Shown here piece by piece: positions 28,695 to 38,069 of a DNA stretch of 64,000 nt (the stretch's first letter is position 1; each line of letters opens with the position of its first letter). Under the pieces are notes generated by a model. That model made no database searches. It was not told the DNA's origin and saw nothing but the letters and a program-made list of their open reading frames with translations. The stretch spans positions 248,001-312,000 of the forward strand of contig NZ_CANMGY010000001.1 in NCBI RefSeq assembly GCF_947497555.1, in the 5' to 3' direction. A program made the translations under genes and the position numbers. This DNA is from an uncultured Umboniibacter sp. (GTDB taxonomy: Bacteria > Pseudomonadota > Gammaproteobacteria > Pseudomonadales > DSM-25080).

Positions 28695-30233
28695 TTACTT
28701 CAGTGCAATCGTCATATTTGCGTCAATATGTTCACCGGCCTCAAACCAGCGAGAGGTTACTGTCTTGGTTTCGGTATAGAATCTAACGGCCTGTTTGCCA
28801 TAGGCGTGTTGATCACCATAGAACGAACCTCGCCAACCTGTAAACGAAAAGAATGGCAATGGCACCGGAATCGGCACGTTTACGCCCACTTGACCAACTT
28901 TAATACGATGCTGGAAGTCACGCGCTGCATAGCCGCTGGCAGTAAAGATAGAAGTACCATTACCAAACGGATTACCGTTGATCATCGCCACTGCCTCATT
29001 GAGATCTTTCGCCTCGACTAAGCAAAGGACTGGGCCAAAGATCTCCTGCTGATATACCGCCATATCCGGGGTCACATTGGCAAAGACAGTGGAACCCACC
29101 CAGTTACCCTCAGGATAGCCTGCTACTTCAACTTTCGTTCCGTCTACCAAGCAAGTAGCACCGTCAGCCTTAGCCTGGTCGATAATGCTGGCTACTCGGT
29201 CTCGTGCTTGCGGAGAAATGAGCGGGCCGAAATCGGCATTTTCATCGGTAAATGGACCCGGCTTTAATGTCGCCAGCTCCGCGGCAATATCATCCGCCCA
29301 GTTAGCCGCCTCGCCAACCAAAACCGCCACCGAAATTGCCATACAGCGCTGCCCTGCCGCGCCGCAAGCCGCTCCCTTGAGCGCGTTAATCACCTGTTGT
29401 TTATCCGCATCCGGCATCACGACCATATGATTCTTCGCGCCCGCAAAGGCTTGGCAGCGTTTCAGGTTATCAGTAGCAGTCCGATAGACATGCTGACCGA
29501 CTGGTACCGAGCCGACGAAAGACACCCCAACAATATCAGGATGATGAAGCAGGAAATCTACCTGCTCCTTAGCACCGTGAACCACCTGAAGAACATCCTT
29601 GGGGAAGCCCGCCTCGAGGAATAATTCCGCCAGACGGTTAGGGGTTAGCGGATCCTGCTCGGACGGCTTCAAAATGAAGGTGTTACCACAGGCGATAGCC
29701 ATCGGGAACATCCATAGCGGGATCATTGCCGGGAAGTTAAATGGCGTAATACCGGCAAACACACCCATAGGTTGAATCCAAGACGAGCAGTCAATGTTGC
29801 GGGCGACATTACCCACGGTCTCACCCATCATCAATGAGCTAATATTGCAGGCATGTTCCGCCACTTCAATGCCGCGCCAAACATCTCCCTTAGCATCCTC
29901 AAAGGTTTTACCGGTTTCCATCGCTAGTAAGGTAGCGAGCTCATCATGGTGTTCTTTTAATAGCGCTTGGTATTTCAACATCATACGGGCACGCTGTGGG
30001 ACGGGTACATCCTTCCAGGATTCAAAAGCCTGCTGAGCTGAAGTTACCGCCGCCGTCATCTCGTCATGGGTTGCACAGGGGGTTGAGGTCAACACTTCCT
30101 GAGTGGCCGGATTCGTCACTGGAATCGAAACAAGTGCCGCTGACTTTGCCCAACTACCATCAATGAGCTGTGGAACTTGGTTTGGGATAAAGCCCGAAAC
30201 CTGAGACACGCGTTCCTGTATAGATATCGCCAT
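28695..30233 (-). CDS. mmsA: Methylmalonate-semialdehyde dehydrogenase (CoA-acylating)
   Basis: Aldehyde dehydrogenase superfamily member of 512 residues that converts methylmalonate semialdehyde to propionyl-CoA. It has PWMFP-like [30 protein letters not shown], catalytic Cys in [10 protein letters not shown] and [11 protein letters not shown]. The N-terminal residues VPQLIDGSW are typical of MmsA. A strong AAGGAAG site precedes the ATG. It heads the valine operon; no MmsR-type regulator is adjacent. Confidence 0.95.
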   Translation of the reverse strand: MAISIQERVSQVSGFIPNQVPQLIDGSWAKSAALVSIPVTNPATQEVLTSTPCATHDEMTAAVTSAQQAFESWKDVPVPQRARMMLKYQALLKEHHDELATLLAMETGKTFEDAKGDVWRGIEVAEHACNISSLMMGETVGNVARNIDCSSWIQPMGVFAGITPFNFPAMIPLWMFPMAIACGNTFILKPSEQDPLTPNRLAELFLEAGFPKDVLQVVHGAKEQVDFLLHHPDIVGVSFVGSVPVGQHVYRTATDNLKRCQAFAGAKNHMVVMPDADKQQVINALKGAACGAAGQRCMAISVAVLVGEAANWADDIAAELATLKPGPFTDENADFGPLISPQARDRVASIIDQAKADGATCLVDGTKVEVAGYPEGNWVGSTVFANVTPDMAVYQQEIFGPVLCLVEAKDLNEAVAMINGNPFGNGTSIFTASGYAARDFQHRIKVGQVGVNVPIPVPLPFFSFTGWRGSFYGDQHAYGKQAVRFYTETKTVTSRWFEAGEHIDANMTIALK

Positions 30234-30718
30234 TAAAACTTCCTTTATTCTTATAGATTGGTTTATTTGGATATTAAATATAGAATAGCGCGAATTTATC
30301 GCATATTTATTTCTAATTCATTCAGTAAGTTTCATTATTAAACCATGTAAAATGATTTTTAGGGCCATTTTAGCTTGAGATATGCCATGAATTGAATAAT
30401 CCTGTGAATAGTCTATTCAAACGCCCTCTGCGCAAGTTGCTCAGAGGTCTCGGTCGAGAGGTTTTTGCAGGAAGAAAAAAAGCCTGAGATTGGAGATGTG
30501 AGTTTAGGATCAGAAATTAAAGCTCTGCAAAGCGCAACTTAGCTCCCGCTGCTCGAGGACTTGGCGTCACGTTAGTGGCCACGATCCCCCGGCGAATATT
30601 AGGAGGGATAATTAGCGCTTTCGATTGGTAAGAAGTGTTGCTAACGAAGCTGAGACAGACTCAACGAAAGGAAACCGCTGCGCCTGCCAAAGTGGGAGAT
30701 GTTGAGTTTTGCAGCGTT
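30234..30718. other. Intergenic region upstream of mmsA
   Basis: No gene is recognised in these 485 bp. The part next to mmsA is AT-rich and should contain its promoter, including the small dyad GCGA-N5-TCGC near 30290-30302. At 30425-30466 on the plus strand CCTCTG can pair with CAGAGG or, alternatively, CCTCT with a second AGAGG directly followed by TTTTT. No plus-strand gene upstream would explain such a terminator, so a small RNA is possible but not shown. Confidence 0.4.
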
Positions 30719-31429
30719 CTAAGCAGCTACGAGTCGATTTTTGCGCTGACTATAATCTGCGACTAGTTCATCAATACTCGTTTGTTCATAAGCTCTTAGA
30801 CCGCTTAACACCATCTGTTTTTCGCCACGACCGACTACTCGTTGACCGTCAACAAATTCAAATTTCAAGCGCACATTGCCACGCTTGCCCATTACGTCTA
30901 ATTCAGAGCCACTCATGCGAAGAGCGAGTGAATTAAAGTTCAGATCGTCAAAGCGAATCTTCATGTCAGTATACATCACGATGGGGCGATCAGGATTAAT
31001 CATCACCTGATGCTCAGCCATAAGTGGCACGAGAATATGCGGAAAGCTCTCACCGGAAAAAGCGACATATGCTGCAGTAAGCTGGTCAATCAGCTTAGGG
31101 CTGGTCAAGCCGTCATTTGAGTGTTCTATATTCAAACAGGGTTTACCATTTTCATCTACTAAGGATGATTTTCGGACACACTCAGTCGCCACCGTTAGGC
31201 GTGTTTGATCAGTGACCATACCTGCGAAATTCACATCAAGCTCGCGACAAATACCCACTTGGGACAGCAATACCGAAAACAGTAGATCCCCAGGAATGCA
31301 AAAACGCTTAGCATCAACATCATGAATAGGATTGAAATCATTCGCTATGTCTTTAGCAAATTCACTTCCTTGCTCACGGGTGAAGCTTAATACGCCATTA
31401 GATGACTGGAAAAAAGGTGTAACCAACAT
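30719..31429 (-). CDS. DUF3581-family protein with MaoC-like FNPIH motif
   Basis: Uncharacterised protein of 236 residues that I recognise as the DUF3581 type found in Shewanella, Vibrio and relatives. The region FAKDIANDFNPIHDVDAKRF followed by PGDLLFSVLLSQ resembles the D-x-N-P-I-H catalytic motif of MaoC-type hot-dog hydratases. No signal peptide or TM helix is evident, so it is probably cytoplasmic. It is preceded by the hairpin terminator of the pilus operon only 27 bp upstream, so its promoter must overlap that region or transcription reads through. Function not known. Confidence 0.75.
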   Translation of the reverse strand: MLVTPFFQSSNGVLSFTREQGSEFAKDIANDFNPIHDVDAKRFCIPGDLLFSVLLSQVGICRELDVNFAGMVTDQTRLTVATECVRKSSLVDENGKPCLNIEHSNDGLTSPKLIDQLTAAYVAFSGESFPHILVPLMAEHQVMINPDRPIVMYTDMKIRFDDLNFNSLALRMSGSELDVMGKRGNVRLKFEFVDGQRVVGRGEKQMVLSGLRAYEQTSIDELVADYSQRKNRLVAA

Positions 31430-31455
31430 AAAACGATTCTCGGAAAGTCATAATA

Positions 31456-31482
31456 CAAAAAGATGCCCAGCAAAACTGGGCA
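31456..31482 (-). terminator. Intrinsic terminator after pilY1
   Basis: TGCCCAG, 5-nt loop, CTGGGCA, followed on the minus strand by TC and a T5 run. It lies 76 bp past the pilY1 stop and should end the minor pilin operon. Confidence 0.75.
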
Positions 31483-31557
31483 GTCACATTCTACGTTTAT
31501 AGCCGTGACTTGCAAGTCATATCCGTATAACTCACCAGTCACTAGGCACTACTACTA

Positions 31558-34500
31558 TTAATCCGAGGCGTTTAGATTCCCTCTAGAAACGCGATATCGA
31601 CGACTTAATTCCGTCGCTGTTGGCGTGGTAACGTGGGTACCCGAGATTACAACCTGCTCAAGGTTACCGTCAATTTCCACAATACCGGGTACGGGCGATG
31701 GTAGGAGTCCGCCACCTGGGACATACTCAAAACGGTCATTGCCGGGAATGAAGTCGTTATTGCTCACTCCGTTACCATCAGAGATGCGAACTGCGTAAGA
31801 ACGTGCAGTACCAAGCGAATCACAGGAACCGGCTCCAGCTGGCTCATGGGTGTTAAAGTAAGTGACCCCTGACAGCGTAACAGCATTACTAATCACTTTT
31901 TCTCCGGCAGCCATATCGAAATACCAGCCCTCCATCGATTCATTCACGGTTGAGGCTGTCGAGGTAATATCTGATAAATCCGACTTAAAGATCGCCCCAT
32001 CGAAGGACGTGTCGTCACCAGTTTGATTTGGAATCGCCCCTGAACCGCCTCCTGGGCTGGATGGAGACTCATCTGAATCTTCGAACATGTAGAACGAGTA
32101 AGTAGCGCTAGTGTCGAACGGGTCCTCTCGGTCCCCTGAGCCAATTAATACTGAATCGTAGCCCATCTGCAATGGATTCGCGGCATTAGGATCATCCACT
32201 GCATCCACAACATCTGGTGGATATAGAAACTTCTGATCGTGCCCTACCGTGCCTAATACACTGACTTCCCAAGGCGTAGTACTGCCTACACCTTGGCTAA
32301 CTCCTCCATCAATTAAATCTGCTAGATTCACTCGCCAAACATGACCACCCGTATCGCCTACATAAATCCTATCAGCCGAGCCGTTGCGATCACGGTCAAT
32401 GATCGTTAGATCCGATGGAATACTCCATTTCATATGGTTGTGTTGAATAAAGGTGGCCGAAGCAGGGAAATCAGCAGGCTCATTGCTGCCTATAAATGCC
32501 ACGATTTCTCCTGTCAGAGCGTCTAATGCATAAATTCCCGCTCCCATGCTGTAGCCTGGGTTATCATCGTTGCGACTGACGCCACTGTCATCAACCGCAG
32601 ATTCATAACCCGCTCCGAAGAAGATCAGGAGTTTTTCCTCTTCACGATAGCCGGCGGTAACACTCGCATCGGTAATACGATTAGTCACAACTGCTGGAAT
32701 GGGTTTCGACCAGGTTTCGCCTAGCTCGCTAAAACCGTCATCCTTAGTTACGGAGCGGTCATCGTAAGAACGTTTCCAGAGTAGTCGAGGGGAGTCTGGG
32801 TTATTAACGTCAAGCGCGTACAAGAATCTTCCGCCTCGTCGCATGCCTAAATATAGGTTAACCGTATCGCCAATATTTCCCAATGAGCCGAAACCTGATT
32901 CACCGCTGACTTGGGCATCATTGGTATATACCCCAATGCCACCATCTACGAAATAGGGCTTATCGGCACCAATCTTTCCGAACGAAGACGTAACATGTCC
33001 TTCTTCTGCGGCAGCGTCACTCGCGTCGTATTTAAGCTGAGCAAGTTCACCTAAATGCTCAGGCAAGGTTAATCCCCAAAGTTCGTTGCCTCGATGATCC
33101 CCCGCATCGTTTCCAGGACCACCCTGAGCAGCTCTGAAAAGTCCATCATTTGAACCGTAAAACACCACGATAGTGTCATCATTGCCATAGCTGTTGAAGT
33201 TTACAATTGCCGGCTGCGAGTGGATTACATCACCGTGGACGTATGGGCGCATGTCAGAATTTGAGCCATTATCATTTTCATCATAAACATCGTTGCCCGA
33301 CAGCCAACTATAGAGTGACGCATCAATTTCAGCACTGAGTGCGGTGCCTAGAGTACCGCTGGTATCACTCGTAAAGGTCACTAAATCTCTCACTGCAGCG
33401 GAAGCGCTACGGATACGTTGCGCCACTCCGCCCTTTTCAACAACCTCTCCATCCGGGGCATCAGAACCAGACGGTATAGTCCCGCGAGGATCATAATCCC
33501 AATAAGTTGAATCAACACTCCAAAAGCTATTAGCTGTGGCATTAATAAACCCAGATGCAGTATTCTCCGCTGCTAGGCCGTTCTTGTCCTCGAGTTGAAC
33601 TTCGTTAGTGTTTGGATCAACGCCCAAGGTATACATCTTGAGATTACCCGGCCATAGAGGCCGGTTGTAGGTATCAGGACGAAAAACCCCAATGTAGACC
33701 TGATTCAAGTTTGTGCCACGAACGTTTACCGAAACCGGCAGCGCCGTCGCCGCAAAGGCCGTGTTAATCGCCAAGATCTCGTTGAGAATATCTTTAATGG
33801 CCTCAGTCAGCTCGTTGGCGTTTTCGGCTGTGTAATATCCAGCCTGCCCAACACTTTCAAGAAAACCTCGCTCATCGGCAGTTGTTGGGTCTTGACCCTT
33901 TGCGTCCGGGTTGTAGACATCGATAACAAAGGTTTCGACGTTCTGATTTCCGTCTTGCGTGGCATCCGTATCGATATTCGCCAAATATCTAGACCACTCA
34001 TCAGCCCAGCTAGACTCATACTTATTGTTATCTAAATCAATGATAGAGGTATCACCGCCAGCGCTAGCCAAAGCGAGCTCGGCACTTGTGTTCTCCCCTG
34101 AATCGGGGGAGCCGTTGCCAATTAACACAACATAGCTGTTACCGCAGTCACCGGCGGCCACCGGTGAGATATAATTGCCGCTACCATCTACGGCAGCAGT
34201 ATCATGATTACCATCCTCTAAACCCGAATACGCTGACAACCCCATGTAGTAGCGATAGGCTTCATGGAGAGCCATCCCGTAAGGGGCGTTATTGGTCTTA
34301 TCCAACAGGTAGTCATTATCATTACCGCTCGAATTCAGATAAAATAAATCACTGATAGCCAGCTGACTACCGGTTTTACTGTCAGCCTCTTTACGAACCA
34401 AATAGTCCTGCCATTCTATTCTTTGTGACGCAGTAAATTCTTCGACCGCACGCATAACCTTACCGCCACGCGGTGAGTTAGAATCTGAATAGAGCATTAA

Positions 34501-34857
34501 GCCTAAATTCATCGCATAGGTAGAGTCATTAGAATCTGCGGGGCAGTTTGGATCAGTCACTGCTCCGGAAGCGACACCATCGTCAGGAACAGCTAAACAC
34601 GTTACCATGTTAAACAACGCATCATGTATGAGCATGTTCTTCGTTGGTGTCCGGGTGGCCACTCCGTTGGATTCGTCTCCCATCGAGGCATTCCAGTTCG
34701 CCGAATTATCAATCACGAATAAGACATTGGGCACACCGGCTGCACCAGCACCTGCCAAGAAAATATCGGTATCATGGGCAGCAGAAGAGCCAGCTACGGC
34801 TAAACCAACCGCAGCGGTTAGTTGAGATATTGTGACTGATAGTCGCTTAATTTTCAT
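31558..34857 (-). CDS. pilY1: Type IV pilus tip/biogenesis protein PilY1
   Basis: Large secreted protein of 1099 residues. Signal peptide MKIKRLSVTISQ... ends near SSAAHDTD. The N-terminal half holds a von Willebrand A-like domain starting VLFVIDNSANWN (the metal site DxSxS is incomplete), and the C-terminal half is the beta-propeller of the Neisseria PilC family, with the calcium loop DRDRNGSADR near residue 820. PilY1 caps the pilus with the minor pilins and affects adhesion, twitching and surface sensing. AGGAG precedes the ATG. It is the last gene of the pilE-fimT-pilV-pilW-pilX-pilY1 operon; a terminator follows. Confidence 0.93.
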   Translation of the reverse strand: MKIKRLSVTISQLTAAVGLAVAGSSAAHDTDIFLAGAGAAGVPNVLFVIDNSANWNASMGDESNGVATRTPTKNMLIHDALFNMVTCLAVPDDGVASGAVTDPNCPADSNDSTYAMNLGLMLYSDSNSPRGGKVMRAVEEFTASQRIEWQDYLVRKEADSKTGSQLAISDLFYLNSSGNDNDYLLDKTNNAPYGMALHEAYRYYMGLSAYSGLEDGNHDTAAVDGSGNYISPVAAGDCGNSYVVLIGNGSPDSGENTSAELALASAGGDTSIIDLDNNKYESSWADEWSRYLANIDTDATQDGNQNVETFVIDVYNPDAKGQDPTTADERGFLESVGQAGYYTAENANELTEAIKDILNEILAINTAFAATALPVSVNVRGTNLNQVYIGVFRPDTYNRPLWPGNLKMYTLGVDPNTNEVQLEDKNGLAAENTASGFINATANSFWSVDSTYWDYDPRGTIPSGSDAPDGEVVEKGGVAQRIRSASAAVRDLVTFTSDTSGTLGTALSAEIDASLYSWLSGNDVYDENDNGSNSDMRPYVHGDVIHSQPAIVNFNSYGNDDTIVVFYGSNDGLFRAAQGGPGNDAGDHRGNELWGLTLPEHLGELAQLKYDASDAAAEEGHVTSSFGKIGADKPYFVDGGIGVYTNDAQVSGESGFGSLGNIGDTVNLYLGMRRGGRFLYALDVNNPDSPRLLWKRSYDDRSVTKDDGFSELGETWSKPIPAVVTNRITDASVTAGYREEEKLLIFFGAGYESAVDDSGVSRNDDNPGYSMGAGIYALDALTGEIVAFIGSNEPADFPASATFIQHNHMKWSIPSDLTIIDRDRNGSADRIYVGDTGGHVWRVNLADLIDGGVSQGVGSTTPWEVSVLGTVGHDQKFLYPPDVVDAVDDPNAANPLQMGYDSVLIGSGDREDPFDTSATYSFYMFEDSDESPSSPGGGSGAIPNQTGDDTSFDGAIFKSDLSDITSTASTVNESMEGWYFDMAAGEKVISNAVTLSGVTYFNTHEPAGAGSCDSLGTARSYAVRISDGNGVSNNDFIPGNDRFEYVPGGGLLPSPVPGIVEIDGNLEQVVISGTHVTTPTATELSRRYRVSRGNLNASD

Positions 34858-34866
34858 GAAATACTC

Positions 34867-35301
34867 CTAGGTACAACTGCCCGCTGTGAAGTTAAATTTT
34901 ACCACTTGGCGATAACCTGATACGGCCGATGTAATAGTATCTACCACCGATACATCCACTTCCCAATAAACCGTTTCTGGGACAATGCTCTGCGTCAATG
35001 AATAACCTGCGGCGGCTTGTGCATGAACGCATACCGGAGTACCAACCGTTACGGTATAACCCGCCGTTAACTCCGCCGGGATGGTTAACGTGGTCGACGC
35101 TGAATTGACCAAATTATCGACATCACTTAACACGTACTCAATCACATTACGCGCAACCTGCTCAGTACTGAGTCGATCCTGGTGAGCAGTAATTAGCTGT
35201 GCGGAAGTCGTTGTCCGATATAAGAGCGAAACGGAAAGAAACGCCAACAGCACTACAATTACGAGTGCAGTAATTAACACCGCGCCACGTTGATTATTCA
35301 T
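34867..35301 (-). CDS. pilX: Minor pilin PilX
   Basis: Pilin-like protein of 144 residues starting MNNQRGAVLITALVIVVLLA. As in known PilX proteins, the usual Glu at mature position 5 is missing, and a single hydrophobic helix precedes a small beta-rich globular domain with a Cys pair (VCVHAQ and C-terminal SCT). It should join PilV, PilW, FimT/FimU and PilE in priming the pilus with PilY1. Its start overlaps the pilW stop by 4 bp. Confidence 0.88.
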   Translation of the reverse strand: MNNQRGAVLITALVIVVLLAFLSVSLLYRTTTSAQLITAHQDRLSTEQVARNVIEYVLSDVDNLVNSASTTLTIPAELTAGYTVTVGTPVCVHAQAAAGYSLTQSIVPETVYWEVDVSVVDTITSAVSGYRQVVKFNFTAGSCT

Positions 35302-36245
35302 TGTCGCCTCATTGCAATATTCGTTAATTTAACGTTACCAACCACTAAGCGGCGCTTAAACTGATCAGAATAGGGTCCGAAATAACCGGCCTTGCCCATG
35401 AAGTAGCGCCGGGTGTCCGTTTGCTTTGCAACAGCCTCCTCTGAACGCAGTAACACATAAGCCTGGATGGCGGTGACATCTTGCCAGTCGGCCACCGTTG
35501 CTAATATTGAGACATATGCATCATCCGCACCGACCGAGGTATCACTGGGGGCCCCGTCGTTAGAGCGATCTACCCCGTAGTCAACTTCGAAGGCCTCAAT
35601 ATTTTCTACTAGCGGCTCAAGGACAAAGTTTGCACCTTCAAGCCGTAAACGTTTAAGTATTGAGTCGCTGGCGTCAACAAGGTAGATATTCACCAAGAAG
35701 GCACCTAAAGCCAACGGAGAGCCCGTGGCATAATCGTTTAGGTCGAAGTTGCTAGCATTGGCCCCACTATCTAGCACATAGTTGATGGGACTAGCCTGAA
35801 GATAGAAGGTATTGGAATCCAAAGTCACAGCATCTTCGGTTGAGCGGCGTGCGACGACAACGACATCGGTACCAGCTAAAACAGTGACACCCTGACAGGA
35901 AAAACCACTTGCGACATCGTTATAGCCGGAAATTGGGACGGCCATTTTCTGCTCTAAAGTCGCCACTGATGCAACCCAACTACTACTACACACGTCCGGC
36001 ACAGCAGCAGGAGTCGCCGCCATATAGTCATCCAAACGAGCGAAATAGCCCGCCATTTCAAACTCTTCAGTAAACTGAGACGTTACAAATACACTATCTT
36101 CCAGTAATCGAGAACTTTCTCTGAGTTGCGCGTTAGTACTCAACCCTGAGATATAGACAGATACCACGGTGGTCATCAAGATAGCACCCAATGCCAAGGT
36201 GATTAACACTTCCACTAAGGTCAGACCTAACTGTTTTATTTTCAT
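35298..36245 (-). CDS. pilW: Minor pilin PilW
   Basis: Largest minor pilin here, 315 residues. Class III leader MKIKQLG then LTLVEVLITLALGAIL, with Glu at mature position 5, cleaved by prepilin peptidase. The globular domain is long, as in PilW. Both its start and its end overlap neighbouring genes by 4 bp, so stoichiometric expression with PilV and PilX is likely. Confidence 0.9.
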   Translation of the reverse strand: MKIKQLGLTLVEVLITLALGAILMTTVVSVYISGLSTNAQLRESSRLLEDSVFVTSQFTEEFEMAGYFARLDDYMAATPAAVPDVCSSSWVASVATLEQKMAVPISGYNDVASGFSCQGVTVLAGTDVVVVARRSTEDAVTLDSNTFYLQASPINYVLDSGANASNFDLNDYATGSPLALGAFLVNIYLVDASDSILKRLRLEGANFVLEPLVENIEAFEVDYGVDRSNDGAPSDTSVGADDAYVSILATVADWQDVTAIQAYVLLRSEEAVAKQTDTRRYFMGKAGYFGPYSDQFKRRLVVGNVKLTNIAMRRQ

Positions 36246-36832
36246 CCATCTAACTCCGCAAGGCGCACATAGAGGCGAACTGCTCGACGAAAGGTATCCG
36301 TGCCGTATAAACCATCACCGCAAGTTGCACTTGGGACGATGGTTGCCGAAGCACCTTGGTAAGCCACAACAATTTCATAAAAATCAGTAGATGAGACTAA
36401 GTTCCCACTCGCGTCGTAGGTCTCTGATGGGCCATAAACACAACCGCGAGCATCAACTAAACTTCCCACTGCTGTCGTACCATCTAGCTCCAACTGACCC
36501 TTTAAAGCGTTACTCCAACTTACCAAATCTCGTTCCGGCTGAGCTCGACTTGAAATGGTTCCAAAGGCGCCGCAAGTGATGGTTCCGCTATAGCCTGTTC
36601 CGACATATGCGGTCCCATTTGATGAAAACGCGTAACATCCAGCCACCTCGGCGTTACCTTGAATATACTCGGCCATGTTCTGCGCCAATCGAAGTGCCTC
36701 GTCACGTTGCAATACCTCAAGAGCTGCTAACTGACTTCTCCCCTGAAGGGCTACGAAGCCAAAAATAGCAACTGCGGTAACAAAAAGTGCCACGACAAAT
36801 TCAATTAAGCTAAAGCCCCGTACATTTCTCAT
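36242..36832 (-). CDS. pilV: Minor pilin PilV
   Basis: Prepilin of 196 residues with leader MRNVRG and FSLIEFVVALFVTAVAIFGF. The ATG at 36832 overlaps the fimT stop (ATGA); a longer in-frame start at 36922 would lie inside fimT. The globular domain has several Cys residues (GCYAFS, ITCGAF, RGCVYG, ATCGDG), a possible disulfide pattern. Part of the tip-priming complex. Confidence 0.9.
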   Translation of the reverse strand: MRNVRGFSLIEFVVALFVTAVAIFGFVALQGRSQLAALEVLQRDEALRLAQNMAEYIQGNAEVAGCYAFSSNGTAYVGTGYSGTITCGAFGTISSRAQPERDLVSWSNALKGQLELDGTTAVGSLVDARGCVYGPSETYDASGNLVSSTDFYEIVVAYQGASATIVPSATCGDGLYGTDTFRRAVRLYVRLAELDG

Positions 36833-37353
36833 GTGCAAGAGTCTCCTGTACTTAACTCGACACCACCCGACAACTTCAAGGCAACGTGACTTGAGTTCAA
36901 ACCGCTTGCGCTCGTAGAACAAATTTTAAAACTATCATTAGTCGCGCTCGCGTCACTCGCAACGTCACTTCTTCCATCACGTCCATAGACAACTTCTGTG
37001 ACCGAAGCGGTGATAGTCACATTGCTGAATGCTTCACTTACAAAGAGACAGCTTGCTGCGGCAGTGGCTGCACTGCAGTCCGCGTAGCTGGTAGAATCGC
37101 TCGTTGCCACAAAGAAGCCTTTTCCCCAGTCGGAGCTCGCGCTCCCATTAGGCTTAATCCAAACATTTGCTCTGCGTTTAACCGCCTCTTGGCGAGCTAT
37201 AGAAATACCGCTCTGAAGTTGTAGCGCTACGGTACGCTGCTGTGATTGAGCTGCCCATGATTGAAAATTAGGCAACGCGATAGATGCTACTATCCCTATA
37301 ATTACGAGGATTATGAGCAATTCTACCAAAGTAAAACCACGATAAGAGGTCAT
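36829..37353 (-). CDS. fimT: Minor pilin of the FimT/FimU (GspH) type
   Basis: Prepilin of 174 residues starting MTSYRG, then FTLVELLIILVIIGIVASIALPNF. The C-terminal region ending in ELSTGDSCT matches FimT/FimU. FimT of some naturally competent bacteria binds DNA; whether this copy does is not clear. The ATG at 37353 is preferred to an upstream GTG because it gives the standard short leader. It begins 8 bp after the pilE stop. Confidence 0.85.
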   Translation of the reverse strand: MTSYRGFTLVELLIILVIIGIVASIALPNFQSWAAQSQQRTVALQLQSGISIARQEAVKRRANVWIKPNGSASSDWGKGFFVATSDSTSYADCSAATAAASCLFVSEAFSNVTITASVTEVVYGRDGRSDVASDASATNDSFKICSTSASGLNSSHVALKLSGGVELSTGDSCT

Positions 37354-37361
37354 GGGTACAC

Positions 37362-37748
37362 CTACCACTTTGCCGTTGGAGTTTTAACGCCAAGCTGATT
37401 AAGAGTGAGATCGCCATCACCAGCTTGCGTTGAACCAGCAACGGGCGTGGCGGTTATGACGAAGCCTGGTGGAGCCGAGCTGACGGCAATAGTTACCGTA
37501 TAGACTCCGCTAACCGATGATGGTTCCGTAACGCCTAGATTAGCAATGGTTGCGGTATAGCTTCGACTATCCAAAAGGTATTGTTGCTCCGCCGAAGCCA
37601 GCTCTAACATGTACTGTTGAGCGGCCGTGCGATTTGCGCGAGTTACATAATCATCGTATTGAGGTATCGCGATCGCCGCCAAGATACCTATAATCAATAT
37701 CACTATCATCAACTCGATAAGTGTAAAACCTTTCGCGTGTCTCTTCAT
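37362..37748 (-). CDS. pilE: Minor pilin PilE (type IV pilin)
   Basis: Short pilin of 128 residues: MKRHAKG leader, then [26 protein letters not shown], with Glu5 and a compact globular part. No Cys pair is seen near the C-terminus, unlike most major pilins, which favours the minor pilin PilE of the pilVWXY1E set (here placed first rather than last). The ATG at 37748 gives a 7-residue leader; an upstream TTG is less likely. Confidence 0.85.
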   Translation of the reverse strand: MKRHAKGFTLIELMIVILIIGILAAIAIPQYDDYVTRANRTAAQQYMLELASAEQQYLLDSRSYTATIANLGVTEPSSVSGVYTVTIAVSSAPPGFVITATPVAGSTQAGDGDLTLNQLGVKTPTAKW

Positions 37749-38069
37749 CTCAATCAAACTCTTGTTTGTTAGCTCTTATTATCGTCACCGGCTGAGCTAG
37801 CGCCAGATTATTCTAGCTAGCTTGTGCGGTTAGTAGACATTTTATTGACTAAATTTGAAACAGGTCACGTATTCCAAGGCCTGTTCTATTTAGTTTTCGA
37901 TGTTTAGTCAGCTTAATCATGACCTAAGCTGCGCCTTTATAATGACTACCTTACCTACTAACGATAATGGACTCCACTCATAATGGTCTTAAATAAGGTT
38001 CGCCACGGTTTACAGCCCTCAAATCTGAACGTAATGTAGTGCTTACCAAGACATAAAAGGAACATTATA
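37749..38069. other. Divergent intergenic region between pilE and the amidohydrolase
   Basis: It holds the control regions of two divergent genes. Nested inverted repeats are seen: TGACTAAA (37846-37853) with TTTAGTCA (37903-37910), and inside them AACAGG (37859-37864) with CCTGTT (37880-37885). I did not find a clear sigma-54 site for the pilin operon. The plus-strand promoter is given separately. Confidence 0.5.
38009..38037 (+). promoter_or_regulatory. Sigma-70-like promoter of the M20 amidohydrolase gene
   Basis: TTTACA and TAATGT separated by 17 bp, ending 32 bp before the start codon, with an AAAGGAA ribosome binding site between. No other hexamer pair of this quality was noticed in the region. 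Confidence 0.45.
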
